DNA of 64,000 nucleotides, taken from the NCBI GenBank assembly GCA_013284265.1, contig JABTBR010000041.1, positions 1 to 64,000 of the forward strand, in the 5' to 3' direction. The notes under the pieces are model-generated. The model was given only the letters and a program-made list of their open reading frames with translations, did no database searches and was not told where the DNA came from. A program made the position numbers and the translations under genes. The stretch's first letter is position 1; each line of letters opens with the position of its first letter. The stretch is from Oxalobacteraceae bacterium (GTDB lineage Bacteria; Pseudomonadota; Gammaproteobacteria; Burkholderiales; Burkholderiaceae_D). Positions 35,691-44,705 of this stretch are shown here, piece by piece.

Positions 35691-37174
35691 GCCTGCATGT
35701 CATCCCAGGCCCGCTCCAGCAGCAGCACCAGTTTCTGGCCGGCGTACCGGATCTGCGCCAGCGTCAGCGCGGTGTATCCGATCACCACCGCCGGCGGCAG
35801 CCGCGCCGCGCTGGAGAAGGCGCGCAGCGGCTGCAGTGCGATGTCGCAGGCGGCCGCGCGCGCGCAGAACACCAGCTCGTCGCAGCCCTGCGGCAGCCAC
35901 AGCACAAAATGGAAGCCGGCATGGTAGCCGGAGGCGGGCGCGCGCCCGCTGGCGCCGAGCAGCGCGAGCAGGGTGTCGCGGCGCTGCTGGTAGCAGCGCC
36001 TGGCCACGCGCAGATGGCGCAGATAGGCGCCGTCGCGGATGAATTCGGCCAGCGCCAGCTGCGGCGCGATCGCGACCGAACGGCACGTCGCCTGCAGCAG
36101 CTCGGCCAGCAGCGGGCGGATCGCCGGCGGCGCCACGATAAAGCCCAGCCGCAGGCCGGCGAACAGGGTCTTGTTGAAGCTGCCGCAGTAGACCACGCGG
36201 CCATGCTGGTCCAGCGACTTGAGGGCGGGCAGGGGCGCGCTATGGTAGTTGAATTCGCTGTCGTAATCGTCCTCGATGATCCAGCTGGCGTGGCGGTCGG
36301 CCCAGTCGAGCAGTTCGAGGCGGCGCGTGACCGACATCGTCATGCCCAGCGGCGACTGGTGGGCCGGCGTGACGAAGGCCAGCCGCGCCGCGCCCTGGCG
36401 CCGCAGCGCCGCGCAGTCGATGCCCTGGGCGTCGACCGGAATATGGGCCACGCGCGCGCCGGCCAGCTCGAACAGGCGGCGCGCGCTGGGGTAGCCGGGA
36501 TCTTCCACGCAAGCGATGTCGTCCGGCCGCAGCAGCGCGCGCGCCAGCAGGTCGAGCGAATGGCGGATGCCGGTGGTGACGATGATATCGGCTGGCGCGC
36601 ACTGCATGCCGCGGTGTTTCCTGAGGTAGTCGGCAATCTGTTCACGCAACTGCTGCGCACCCTGGGCGTCGGGGGAGCATAGCTGCTCGGGCGTGGCCGG
36701 CCCGATGGCGCGCGCCAGATAGCGCGCCCAGGTGGCCATCGGGAACAGGTTGACGTCGGCCAGCCGGCCCACGAAGGGCTGGCCGGCCAGCACCCGCACT
36801 TCGGAGGCGGCCGGCGCCTGCTCCGGCCCGGCCGGGCCGGGCGTCGGCGCCGGCATGCCGGCGGCGGCGCCGGCCATCAGATAGCGTTCCGGCACCACCG
36901 CGCAGACGCGCGTGCCCGAGCCGCTGCGGCGCGCCACATAGGCTTCGGCCTGGAGCCGGTCCAGCGCCGCTTCCACGGTGCCGCGCGAAATGCCCCAGCG
37001 CGCGGCCAGCGTGCGGCTGGACGGCAGGGCGCTGGCGGCCGGCAGCCACTTTTTCAGGATCGCGTGGCGCAAGGCTTCGTAGACGATTTCCTGCTTGCTG
37101 GCGCTGTGCCGCGGGTCGAGCAGGCCGGGCGGCTGCGGCAGGTCGAGTCCGGCCGCGGATTTTCCTCGTGTCAT
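35645..37174 (-). CDS. MocR/PdxR-family transcriptional regulator
   Basis: A 509-residue GntR-type regulator. An N-terminal winged helix (~30-90; LPSSRTLAARWGISRGTVEAAL) is joined to a class I aminotransferase-like domain with the PLP Lys K335 in CGSFNK. MocR proteins sense PLP adducts with amines or amino acids; GabR binds ATACCA half-sites, similar to the CTACCA/ATACCA sequences in this cluster. AGTGGTCTA directly abuts its start codon (37175-37183) and could be an autoregulatory site. Best candidate pathway regulator; an amine ligand would fit the N-oxygenase. Confidence 0.88.
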   Translation of the reverse strand: MTRGKSAAGLDLPQPPGLLDPRHSASKQEIVYEALRHAILKKWLPAASALPSSRTLAARWGISRGTVEAALDRLQAEAYVARRSGSGTRVCAVVPERYLMAGAAAGMPAPTPGPAGPEQAPAASEVRVLAGQPFVGRLADVNLFPMATWARYLARAIGPATPEQLCSPDAQGAQQLREQIADYLRKHRGMQCAPADIIVTTGIRHSLDLLARALLRPDDIACVEDPGYPSARRLFELAGARVAHIPVDAQGIDCAALRRQGAARLAFVTPAHQSPLGMTMSVTRRLELLDWADRHASWIIEDDYDSEFNYHSAPLPALKSLDQHGRVVYCGSFNKTLFAGLRLGFIVAPPAIRPLLAELLQATCRSVAIAPQLALAEFIRDGAYLRHLRVARRCYQQRRDTLLALLGASGRAPASGYHAGFHFVLWLPQGCDELVFCARAAACDIALQPLRAFSSAARLPPAVVIGYTALTLAQIRYAGQKLVLLLERAWDDMQAQAEAEAAPPAGTAR

Positions 37175-37271
37175 AGTGGTCTAATCAAAAAAGCGTAATA
37201 CGGTACTTAGCATTACACCATAAAAGCCCTAGCATGGTTGCTCTTTCTGCAATCATTCTACTGGGCAAATC

Positions 37272-38831
37272 ATGTTTGATAATCAGGAGCAACAAAAATT
37301 CACCATCGCGGTGATCGGCGCCGGCGGCGCCTGTGTCGCCTTTCTCCACCACCTGGTCGTGTCGCTGGCGCCATCGCAGGCCGCGGCGCTGCGGGTACAG
37401 GTGTTCGAACCGCGTCCCTGCGCCGGCCCCGGCCTGGCCTATCAGGAGGACGAGGAAACGCTGCTGCTGAACCGGGTGGCCGAAACCATGTCGGTGTCGG
37501 CCAGCGACTATTCCACCTTCTCGGCCTGGCTGCGCTGGAAGTCGCACCACGCCAGGGAGCTGCGTCCGGTATCGGCGGCGAATCTGTCGGCGGCCTATGT
37601 GCCGCGTCCCGTGTTCGGGCGCTTCCTGGCCGATTTCTTCCGCGAGACGCTGGACTCGGCGCGCCAGAAGGGGCTGGAGATCGACGTCGTGCCGGCCGCC
37701 GTGCAGGGCATACGGCGCGGCACCCGCTACCTGATCGAGACGCCCGGCGCGCGCTACGAGGCCGACTCGGTGGTGCTGGCCGTCGGAAACACCGGCGCGC
37801 GCGACCACTATCAGCTGGGCGGCCATGCGCGCTTCCTCGACAGCCCCTATCCGGTGCGCCAGCGCATCCGTCCGCTGCTGGGCGCGCGCCGCATCTGCGT
37901 CATCGGCGCCGGCCTGAGCGCGGTCGACGTGGCCGTCAGCCTGCGCGAGATGGGTTACCAGGGCGGCATCGACCTGGTCTCGCGCGGCGGCAGCCTGCCG
38001 TTTGTGCGCGGGCGCCAGGCCCAGGCGCACCAGCCGCGCTATCTGACCCAGGCCGCGCTGATCCGCCTGAGTAACCACGGCGCGACGCGCATCGGCCTGC
38101 GCGCGCTGGGCCGCCTGCTGCGCGCCGAACTGCGCACGGTCGGCTACGACTGGCGCGCCCTGTTCCGCGACAGCGCCGATCCGCTGGCCAGCCTGCGCGC
38201 CGATACCGGCGCCGCCGGCGAGGTGTGCCAGTGGCAGCTGGTGCTGGCCGCCACCAACGCCGTGGTCAGCACGGCCTGGCATGCGCTCGATGCCGCCTCC
38301 CAGGATGTGGTACTCAAGCGCTTTGCGCGCCAGTGGCGGGCCCGGCGCGCGCCGATGCCGCGCGAGAACGCGCTCAAGCTGCTGCAGATGATAGAGCGCG
38401 GCCAGCTGCGGCTGCTGCGCGGCGCCCCCGCCTTCGACCGCTCCAGCGCCGACGCGATCAGCGCCACCACGGCGGCCGGCACGGTGCGCTACGACTATGT
38501 GATCAATGCCACCGGCTCGGCCCAGTGGGTCGACACGCCGCAGGATTCGGCGCTGGTCTGGCAGATGCTGCAGGACGGGCTGGCGGTGCGCGATCCGCGC
38601 GGCGGCATCCGGGTCGACTTCGGCACCGGCGCGGTGATCGACCAGCACAATGAACCGGACTGGAATCTGCGCGCGCTCGGCCAGATCACCAACGGCAGTT
38701 ATTTCTTCGTCAGTTCGCTGGAGATGATCGCGCGCCATGCGCGCCGCATCGCCGACGATTTGCTGGCGACCCTACCCTATGAAGGACGGCGCGTGATCGG
38801 CCAGCCTACCCTTGTCCCTGTTGCGGAGTAA
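37272..38831 (+). CDS. FAD/NAD(P)-binding protein (NAD_binding_9, YdhS-like)
   Basis: A 519-residue flavoprotein-like enzyme. AVIGAGGACVAF near the N terminus is the FAD-binding fold; ICVIGAGLSAVDVAVSL (~residue 215) is a second dinucleotide-binding motif, and YVINATGSAQ lies near the C terminus. The family is poorly characterised (E. coli YdhS). It begins a plus-strand operon with an MFS exporter and a LuxR regulator, divergent from the MocR gene. An oxidative tailoring step is possible. Confidence 0.82.
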   Translation: MFDNQEQQKFTIAVIGAGGACVAFLHHLVVSLAPSQAAALRVQVFEPRPCAGPGLAYQEDEETLLLNRVAETMSVSASDYSTFSAWLRWKSHHARELRPVSAANLSAAYVPRPVFGRFLADFFRETLDSARQKGLEIDVVPAAVQGIRRGTRYLIETPGARYEADSVVLAVGNTGARDHYQLGGHARFLDSPYPVRQRIRPLLGARRICVIGAGLSAVDVAVSLREMGYQGGIDLVSRGGSLPFVRGRQAQAHQPRYLTQAALIRLSNHGATRIGLRALGRLLRAELRTVGYDWRALFRDSADPLASLRADTGAAGEVCQWQLVLAATNAVVSTAWHALDAASQDVVLKRFARQWRARRAPMPRENALKLLQMIERGQLRLLRGAPAFDRSSADAISATTAAGTVRYDYVINATGSAQWVDTPQDSALVWQMLQDGLAVRDPRGGIRVDFGTGAVIDQHNEPDWNLRALGQITNGSYFFVSSLEMIARHARRIADDLLATLPYEGRRVIGQPTLVPVAE

Positions 38832-38835
38832 ACCG

Positions 38836-40074
38836 ATGACTTCTGAAATGGACCGCGCCCCCGAGGGGCGCCGCGAATTGCCGGCCTGGCTGTGGAGCCT
38901 GATCCTGCTGCTGGTGGTGTGCCTGCCGCGCGCCACCATCGACGCCTATCTGCCCTCGCTGCCGGCGATGGCCGTCGCGCTGGGCGCGACCGACACCCAG
39001 TTGCAGCTGACCTTGACGCTGTACATGGCCGGCTATGCGCTGTCGATGCTGCTGTGCGGCCCGCTGGCCGACCGCTACGGCCGCCGCCCCGTGCTGATCG
39101 GCGGCCTGCTGCTGTATGTGCTGGCCAGCGTCGCCTGTGCGCTGGCCAGCTCGGCGCCGCTGATCATCGCCGCGCGCATGCTGCAGGCGCTGGGCGGCTG
39201 CAGTGGCACCGTGATCGGCCGCGTGATGGTGCGCGACCGTTTCAGCGTCCAGGCCCAGGCCGGCATGCTGAGCCGCCTGTCGATGGGCATGGCGCTGTCG
39301 CCGGTGATCGCGCCGCTGGTGGGCAGCCTCATCGACGCGGCGCTGGGCTGGCGCTGGGTGTTCATCGTGCTGACCGGCTTGGCTTGCCTCGCGCTGACGC
39401 TGGTGGCCGCGCTGGTGCCGGAAACGGCGACGCGCCAGACCCAGCGCCCTTCGCTGGCCGGCGTGCTGCGCATCTACGGCGGCCTGCTGCAGGATGGCTA
39501 TTTCCTGCGCTATGCGCTGGCGATCAGTTTTGTCTACTGCACCTATTTCCCGTATATCGCCGAATCGTCGGTGCTGCTGCAGCGCCTGATGCACCTGAGC
39601 CCGATGGCCTATGCGCTGACCTTCGGCGCCACCGTCACCGGTTATCTAGCCGGCTCCCAGGTGTTCCGCCGCCTGACGCGGCGCCACAGCGCCGACACCC
39701 TGATCGGCCGCGCGGTCGGCGTCAGCCTGGCCGGCAGCTGTCTGCTGGTGCTGGCGACGTCGCGCTTCCCGCTGTCGCTGCTGGCGCTGGCCGGGCCGAT
39801 GGTGCTGATCATGTTCGCCGTCGGCATCGCCATTCCGGCCTGCCAGCTGGCCGTGCTGCAACCCTACGGTGCGGCCGCCGGCACGGTGTCGGGCTTCTTC
39901 TTCTTTGTGCAGATGGCCATTACCGCCGCCTGCAGCCTGCTGGTGGGGGCGCTGTCGGACGGCACGGTGGCGCCGATGGCCTGGACCACGCTGTCGGCCA
40001 GCCTGGCCTTCGGCGGCCTGTGGATGCTGTGCCGGCCGCGGCCCGCGGCCGATGCCAGCGGTGTGGCGATCTGA
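38836..40074 (+). CDS. Bcr/CflA-type MFS efflux transporter
   Basis: A 412-residue inner-membrane transporter with 12 predicted segments. TIDAYLPSLPAMA in TM1 and GPLADRYGRRPVLIGG after TM2 are typical of the Bcr/CflA group of DHA1 drug exporters. The ATG at 38836 has GGAG at a good distance (38825-38828) inside the end of the previous gene. Second exporter of the cluster; its stop overlaps the LuxR start as TGATG. Confidence 0.9.
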   Translation: MTSEMDRAPEGRRELPAWLWSLILLLVVCLPRATIDAYLPSLPAMAVALGATDTQLQLTLTLYMAGYALSMLLCGPLADRYGRRPVLIGGLLLYVLASVACALASSAPLIIAARMLQALGGCSGTVIGRVMVRDRFSVQAQAGMLSRLSMGMALSPVIAPLVGSLIDAALGWRWVFIVLTGLACLALTLVAALVPETATRQTQRPSLAGVLRIYGGLLQDGYFLRYALAISFVYCTYFPYIAESSVLLQRLMHLSPMAYALTFGATVTGYLAGSQVFRRLTRRHSADTLIGRAVGVSLAGSCLLVLATSRFPLSLLALAGPMVLIMFAVGIAIPACQLAVLQPYGAAAGTVSGFFFFVQMAITAACSLLVGALSDGTVAPMAWTTLSASLAFGGLWMLCRPRPAADASGVAI

Positions 40075-40796
40075 TGCGCCCGCCCGCCGGCACTGCCGTG
40101 GCCGCCCCGGAACTGCCGGACGGCCTGTACAGCGGCCCCTGCGAACATGCGCTGTTCGCGGACATCGCCGCCAGGGCCGCCGCCGTCGGCTATCCCTATT
40201 GCGGCTACACGATGCGCATTCCGGTGCCGATCTCGCGGCCGCTGCTGCTCAGTCTGAGCACCTTCGGGGCCGACTGGGAGGCCAGCGCCGAGGGCGTGGC
40301 GCTGGCCCAGGCGGGCATCGCCCATGCGCGCACCGCCAATCGCGCCTTGCCGCTGTGGGACGATCCGGTGTTCGCCGGGCTGGGCCCGGCCTGCGCGGCG
40401 GCGCGCAGCCATGGCCTGTGCCAGGGCTGGGCCCAGCCCTCGCGCGATGCGCGCGGTGTGGTCAGCCTGCTGACGCTGCTGCGGCCCGGGCGGGCCGACG
40501 GCGCCGCGCGCGGCCACCCGGGCATCACGCTGGGCTGGCTGATCGAGGAAGCGCATCAGCGCATGAGCGAGCTGCTGCTGGCGCGCCACGCACCGGAAGT
40601 GCGCCAGCACATCACGCTGCGCGAACGCGAAATCCTGCGCTGGACCGCCGATGGCAAGACCGCCTACGAAATCGGCAGGATCTTGCTGATTTCCGAAAAC
40701 ACGGTGGCTTTCCACATCAAAAATGTGGTGAGCAAGCTGCGCGCGTCGAACAAGGTGCAGGCCGCCGTCAAGGCCAGCGCGCTGGGGCTGTTGTAG
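40074..40796 (+). CDS. LuxR-family regulator (solo)
   Basis: A 240-residue protein. Residues ~20-160 resemble an autoinducer-binding domain but are divergent (DWEASAEG, QGWAQPSRDARG). Residues ~175-238 are a LuxR helix-turn-helix (LREREILRWTADGKTAYEIG, NTVAFHIKNVVSKLRASNKVQA). No luxI-type synthase is in the window, so it is a solo that may sense another cell's signal or a pathway product. Co-translated with the upstream MFS gene. Confidence 0.88.
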   Translation: MRPPAGTAVAAPELPDGLYSGPCEHALFADIAARAAAVGYPYCGYTMRIPVPISRPLLLSLSTFGADWEASAEGVALAQAGIAHARTANRALPLWDDPVFAGLGPACAAARSHGLCQGWAQPSRDARGVVSLLTLLRPGRADGAARGHPGITLGWLIEEAHQRMSELLLARHAPEVRQHITLREREILRWTADGKTAYEIGRILLISENTVAFHIKNVVSKLRASNKVQAAVKASALGLL

Positions 40797-41291
40797 CGGC
40801 GGTGTGGGGCGCGCGGCGCGGCTTCCAAGACGGTAGTGTTGGAGTGTCGCAACAGGACTGGTTTTTCTGAAATCGTTGCAAGACTTGTGGTTTTGACTGA
40901 GTCAAGATGGTGTTCAATACGCAATTTCTATTGGGCGTCTTGATCTAGCGCAATTGTTTATAATTCTGACGACTTTTATAAAAAAACACTAAATAAGACT
41001 GTTACTGACGGGCTTACAGGCCATAGAATGTTGCAAAATCTGACAATTGTAAAAATAATTGCCGATTATGCTTCATTGTTATCAAATTAGTACTAGAATC
41101 AATTAACACCGGACGAAATTCGAAATATACTGGTCAATGAATAAGTTCAAAACTTATATTTCCAATGGGCAACCATACTAGGATAAAATAGACACGCAAA
41201 ATCTGTTGTTGAGTGTCAATAAATGGTACTATTTGGAAATACTTGCAGTTTAAACAGTTAGATATGCGCGAAGCATTTGCAAAGGATTAAA
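40797..41291. other. AT-rich intergenic segment at the cluster's right border
   Basis: About 495 bp without a supported gene. From ~40860 onward it is markedly AT-rich compared with its surroundings, with runs such as TTTATAAAAAAACACTAAATAAG. It separates the biosynthetic cluster from four small conserved genes and must carry the promoter of the gene at 41292. No repeats, integrase remnants or RNA gene were recognised. Confidence 0.7.
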
Positions 41292-41717
41292 ATGCGATCT
41301 GCATTTGAGACATGGGCGCAACGCGATGGACACATCGTACGCCGGCGCGAAGATAAACCGGACGAATATCTGGTATTTGAAACCCAACGCCGCTGGGTAA
41401 TCTGGCAGGCTGCTCTGGAGCACGGCAAGGCGCCAGCCGGTCGCAAGACCGCTGCGCAAAAAGAAGCCGCCGCCGCCAAGGCAGCGCCAGCCCGCGGCGA
41501 CCTGCAGCGCGCTCCCGCGATCGATTCCGATCAGGCGGCCGTGCGCAACCAGGTGCTCAACGAGGTGCTCGATGCCTTCTCGACGCTCGACGGCGAGACC
41601 GGCATGGAAGACATCCTCAAGGTGATTCAAAGCCTGAAGAAAAAGCAGCAGATGGAACAGGTTGAAGAAGCCGTGGCCAAGGCCGCGCGTCCTTCCACGC
41701 CGCTCCACCGCAGCTGA
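41292..41717 (+). CDS. Hypothetical protein
   Basis: A 141-residue soluble protein of unknown function. The N terminus (FETWAQRDGHIVRRREDKPDEYLVFETQRRWVIWQAALEH) looks like a small conserved domain; an Ala/Lys-rich linker (~50-70) follows, then a helical C terminus with a Lys-rich stretch. The ATG at 41292 has AAAGGA at 41281-41286. It overlaps the DUF1653 gene by one base. Confidence 0.78.
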   Translation: MRSAFETWAQRDGHIVRRREDKPDEYLVFETQRRWVIWQAALEHGKAPAGRKTAAQKEAAAAKAAPARGDLQRAPAIDSDQAAVRNQVLNEVLDAFSTLDGETGMEDILKVIQSLKKKQQMEQVEEAVAKAARPSTPLHRS

Positions 41718-41905
41718 TGTTGTTCCGGCACTACAAGGGTGGCGTCTACGAGTTCGTCTGCGAGGCCACCCTGGAGTCGGACCTGAGTCCGATGATCGTC
41801 TATCGCGCCGCTGACGGTTCTGTCTGGACCCGTCCCAAGGACGTGTTCTTTCAGCTGATCGATGTCGACGGCGTGATGGTGCAGCGTTTTGCGCCCATAA
41901 ATTAA
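41717..41905 (+). CDS. DUF1653 protein
   Basis: A 62-residue protein matching DUF1653: the opening FRHYKGGVYEFV, then DLSPMIVYRAADGSVWTRPKDVFF. Function unknown. Start overlaps the previous stop as TGATG. Confidence 0.88.
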   Translation: MLFRHYKGGVYEFVCEATLESDLSPMIVYRAADGSVWTRPKDVFFQLIDVDGVMVQRFAPIN

Positions 41906-41919
41906 GACCCAGGATGACG

Positions 41920-42396
41920 ATGCGTATCGCTAGGGCGGCTGCGGCCGCCGCCTTGTATGTAGTGGCCGCTTCAGGCATGGCCGAAACGGTCGGTTCTGTC
42001 GATACCGCCTTCAAACTGATCGGCCCCGACCATAAAGTGGTGGTCGAAGTGTTCGACGATCCGCGCGTGCCCGGCGTCAGCTGCTATCTGTCGCGCGCCA
42101 AGACCGGCGGCATCAAGGGCGCCATCGGCCTGGCCGAAGACAAGGCCGAGTCCTCGGTGGCTTGCCGTCAGGTAGGCGCGCTGAGCTTCCCCGGCCCCGT
42201 GCCGCTGCAGGAAGAGGTATTCTCCGAGCGCGCCTCGATCTTCTTCAAGCATGTGAGCGTGGTGCGCATGGTCGATACCAAACGCAATGCGCTGGTTTAT
42301 CTGGTCTATTCGGACCGCCTGATCGACGGCAGTCCCAAGAACAGCGTGACCGCGGTGCCCGTGCCGGCCAATCAGCCGGTGCCGGTCAAGCGCTGA
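41920..42396 (+). CDS. creA: CreA family protein
   Basis: A 158-residue exported protein. A signal peptide (IARAAAAAALYVVAASGMA) precedes the CreA domain: FKLIGPDHKVVVEVFDDPRVPGVSCYLSRAKTGG, then a Cys at AESSVACRQVG. CreA is a periplasmic protein of unknown role. I prefer the ATG at 41920, six bases after AGG, over the one at 41914. Confidence 0.9.
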   Translation: MRIARAAAAAALYVVAASGMAETVGSVDTAFKLIGPDHKVVVEVFDDPRVPGVSCYLSRAKTGGIKGAIGLAEDKAESSVACRQVGALSFPGPVPLQEEVFSERASIFFKHVSVVRMVDTKRNALVYLVYSDRLIDGSPKNSVTAVPVPANQPVPVKR

Positions 42397-42443
42397 TACC
42401 CCGGCGGCGCGCCCGCGCCGCCGCATCACCAGGAGGCCGGATC

Positions 42444-42908
42444 ATGCATCGACTCGCCGCCCTTGCAGCCCTCGCGGCCACGCTGTTCGTGGCCGGCTGC
42501 GCCACCCTGACCGAATCGACCCAGCAGCAAGTGATGGTGCAGACCATCGCCGACAACCGCGAGATCGCCGGCGTCGGCTGCGTGCTGTACAACGATGTGG
42601 GCAAGTGGTTCGTCACCACGCCGGCGCGCGTGATGATACGCAAGAGCGCACAGCCGCTGCGGGTGGACTGCCACAAGGCCAGCGGGAATGGCGTCGATGC
42701 CGGCATCAGCTGGGCCTATGAAAAAATCGAATCGAAGGTCAATGCCACGCTGTGGGGCAATGTCGTGCTCACGGCCGGTGCCGGCTATCTGGTCGACCGC
42801 AATACCGGGGCCGGTTTTGACTACCCGTCCACGCTGACGGTGATCATGCATCCGGGCGATGCGGCCGATGGCCGGCCGGCGCCTGCGGCAGGCGTGACGG
42901 TGTATTAG
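42444..42908 (+). CDS. Predicted lipoprotein
   Basis: A 154-residue protein with a lipoprotein signal: FVAGC with the lipidated C19. The mature part has two further Cys (GVGCVLYND and VDCHKASG) and a late hydrophobic segment (WGNVVLTAGAGYLVDR). Similar short lipoproteins exist in beta- and gammaproteobacteria without known function. AGGAGG lies eight bases before the ATG. Followed by a cloverleaf repeat. Confidence 0.83.
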   Translation: MHRLAALAALAATLFVAGCATLTESTQQQVMVQTIADNREIAGVGCVLYNDVGKWFVTTPARVMIRKSAQPLRVDCHKASGNGVDAGISWAYEKIESKVNATLWGNVVLTAGAGYLVDRNTGAGFDYPSTLTVIMHPGDAADGRPAPAAGVTVY

Positions 42909-42933
42909 GGCGCGGGCTGGTATCGCTCCTGTA

Positions 42934-43032
42934 AACCCACGGCGTACCCCTGGGGTCTGACCCCAGGGCCCGGATAGGGGCTGCGCCCCGCCGGTCCCGT
43001 TGGGACCGGCCCCCGGCTCTTTGCCGTGGGTT
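42934..43032 (+). repeat. Cloverleaf-like intergenic element, copy D
   Basis: Outer arms AACCCACGGC (42934-42943) and GCCGTGGGTT (43023-43032) enclose the three hairpins seen in copy B with only a few substitutions. It lies between the convergent lipoprotein and pepA genes. A partial second 3' end (GGCTCCGGCTCTTTGCCGTT) follows at 43041-43060. Confidence 0.9.
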
Positions 43033-43070
43033 CTAAAAGGGGCTCCGGCTCTTTGCCGTTGCTTACAAAG

Positions 43071-43110
43071 AAAAGGGCGGCGCCTCGATGGGAGGCGCCG
43101 CCCTTTTTGT
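43071..43110. terminator. Terminator at the 3' end of pepA
   Basis: A 16-bp stem AAAAGGGCGGCGCCTC / GAGGCGCCGCCCTTTT with a short loop and A/T tails on both sides, 19 bp past the pepA stop. It can work in both directions. Confidence 0.9.
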
Positions 43111-43128
43111 CTTATCCCCGCTGATCGA

Positions 43129-44622
43129 CTACACGCGGTTGATCAGGAAGCTGGTCAACAGCGGTACCGGACGGCCGGTCGAACCCTTGGCGCCGCCGGA
43201 CTTCCAGGCGGTGCCGGCGATGTCCAGGTGCGCCCAGGTATATTCGCGGGTGAAGTTCTCCAGGAAGGCCGCGGCCGTGCACGACGCGCCGCCCGGGGGG
43301 CCGATATTGGCCAGGTCGGCGAAGTTGGACTTGAGCTGCTCGTTATACAGCTCGCCGATCGGCAGGCGCCAGGTGGTGTCGCCGGTCTGCTGGCCGGCGC
43401 TTTGCAGTTCGGCCGCCAGCTTCTCGTGGGCCGCGTCGTCGCGCGTGAACAGGCCGCTGTGGTGGTGGCCCAGCGCGACGATGCAGGCGCCGGTCAGGGT
43501 GGCGATATCGACCACGGCGGCCGGCTTGAAGCGTTCCGCATAGGTCAGGGCGTCGCACAGCACCAGGCGGCCTTCGGCGTCGGTGTTGAGGATTTCGATG
43601 GTCAGGCCATTCATCGAGCTGACGATGTCGCCCGGCTTGGTGGCGCGGCCGGACGGCATGTTTTCGCACGCGGCGATCACGCCGATCACGTTGAGCTTCA
43701 GGTTCATCTCGCCGATGGCGCGGAAGGTGCCCAGTACCGAGGCGGCGCCGCCCATGTCGTACTTCATTTCGTCCATGCCGGGACCGGCCTTGAGCGAGAT
43801 GCCGCCGGTGTCGAAGGTGATGCCTTTACCGACCAGCACCACCGGCGCATCCTTGGCCTTGCCGCCCATGTGCTTGATGATGATGAACTTGGGCGGCTGT
43901 TCGCTGCCGTTGGTGACCGACAGGAAGCTGTTCATTTTCAGCGCTTCGAGCTGTTTGCGGTCCAGGATCTCGACGTCGAAGCCGTAGTCCTTGCCCAGCT
44001 TCTTGGCGGTATTGGCCAGGTAGGTCGGGGTGCAGATGTTGGCCGACAGGTTGCCCAGGTCCTTGGTCAGGTCCATGCCGTTGGCGATGGCGATGGCCTG
44101 GGCCAGCGCCAGCTTGGTGGCGGCGGTGTTGGGCACGGCCAGCGCCAGTTTCTTCACGCCGGCAGGCGCCGGATCCTTCTTGCTCTTCTGGGTATCGGTG
44201 CGGTAGGCGCCTTCGTGCGCGCCCTGGACCACGCAACGGATCGCCCAGTTGACATCGCGGTCTTTCACTTCGGTCAGCGGTAGTGCGATAATGGCGTCGC
44301 TCGCGCCCAGCGTGGCGAACACCTTGAGCGCGGCGGCGACGCCGGAAGCGGCGCTTTTCTCGCTGAGCGCATCGGCGCTGCCCAGGCCCACTAGCAGCAC
44401 GCGTTCGGCCGCCGCGCCCTTGACGGCGCGCAGCAGCAGGGTGGTGCCGGCTTTGCCCGAAATGTCGCCGGACTTGAGCGCAGCCGTGATTTCACCAGCA
44501 CCGTCGAGGGCCTTGGCCGCATCCGAAAGCTTTTTGTTTTCGTAGACGGCGACGGCGATGCAGCCCGTCTTTGCCGTCACGATGGTGTTTTTTGTGTCGA
44601 ATGCTTTTATGCTAAAGTCCAT
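43129..44622 (-). CDS. pepA: Leucyl aminopeptidase PepA
   Basis: A 497-residue M17 cytosol aminopeptidase that trims N-terminal residues from peptides. The signature NTDAEGRLVL and the metal-binding VGKGITFDTGGISLKAG are intact. The order pepA divergent from lptF-lptG is conserved in proteobacteria. Confidence 0.96.
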   Translation of the reverse strand: MDFSIKAFDTKNTIVTAKTGCIAVAVYENKKLSDAAKALDGAGEITAALKSGDISGKAGTTLLLRAVKGAAAERVLLVGLGSADALSEKSAASGVAAALKVFATLGASDAIIALPLTEVKDRDVNWAIRCVVQGAHEGAYRTDTQKSKKDPAPAGVKKLALAVPNTAATKLALAQAIAIANGMDLTKDLGNLSANICTPTYLANTAKKLGKDYGFDVEILDRKQLEALKMNSFLSVTNGSEQPPKFIIIKHMGGKAKDAPVVLVGKGITFDTGGISLKAGPGMDEMKYDMGGAASVLGTFRAIGEMNLKLNVIGVIAACENMPSGRATKPGDIVSSMNGLTIEILNTDAEGRLVLCDALTYAERFKPAAVVDIATLTGACIVALGHHHSGLFTRDDAAHEKLAAELQSAGQQTGDTTWRLPIGELYNEQLKSNFADLANIGPPGGASCTAAAFLENFTREYTWAHLDIAGTAWKSGGAKGSTGRPVPLLTSFLINRV

Positions 44623-44705
44623 TTGATTCTCCGTGTCATATGCTGTGGCCAGCCTTGTGAGCTGGCGTTTTTTACTTAACTTAACTGCCGAATTATAACT
44701 TTCGA

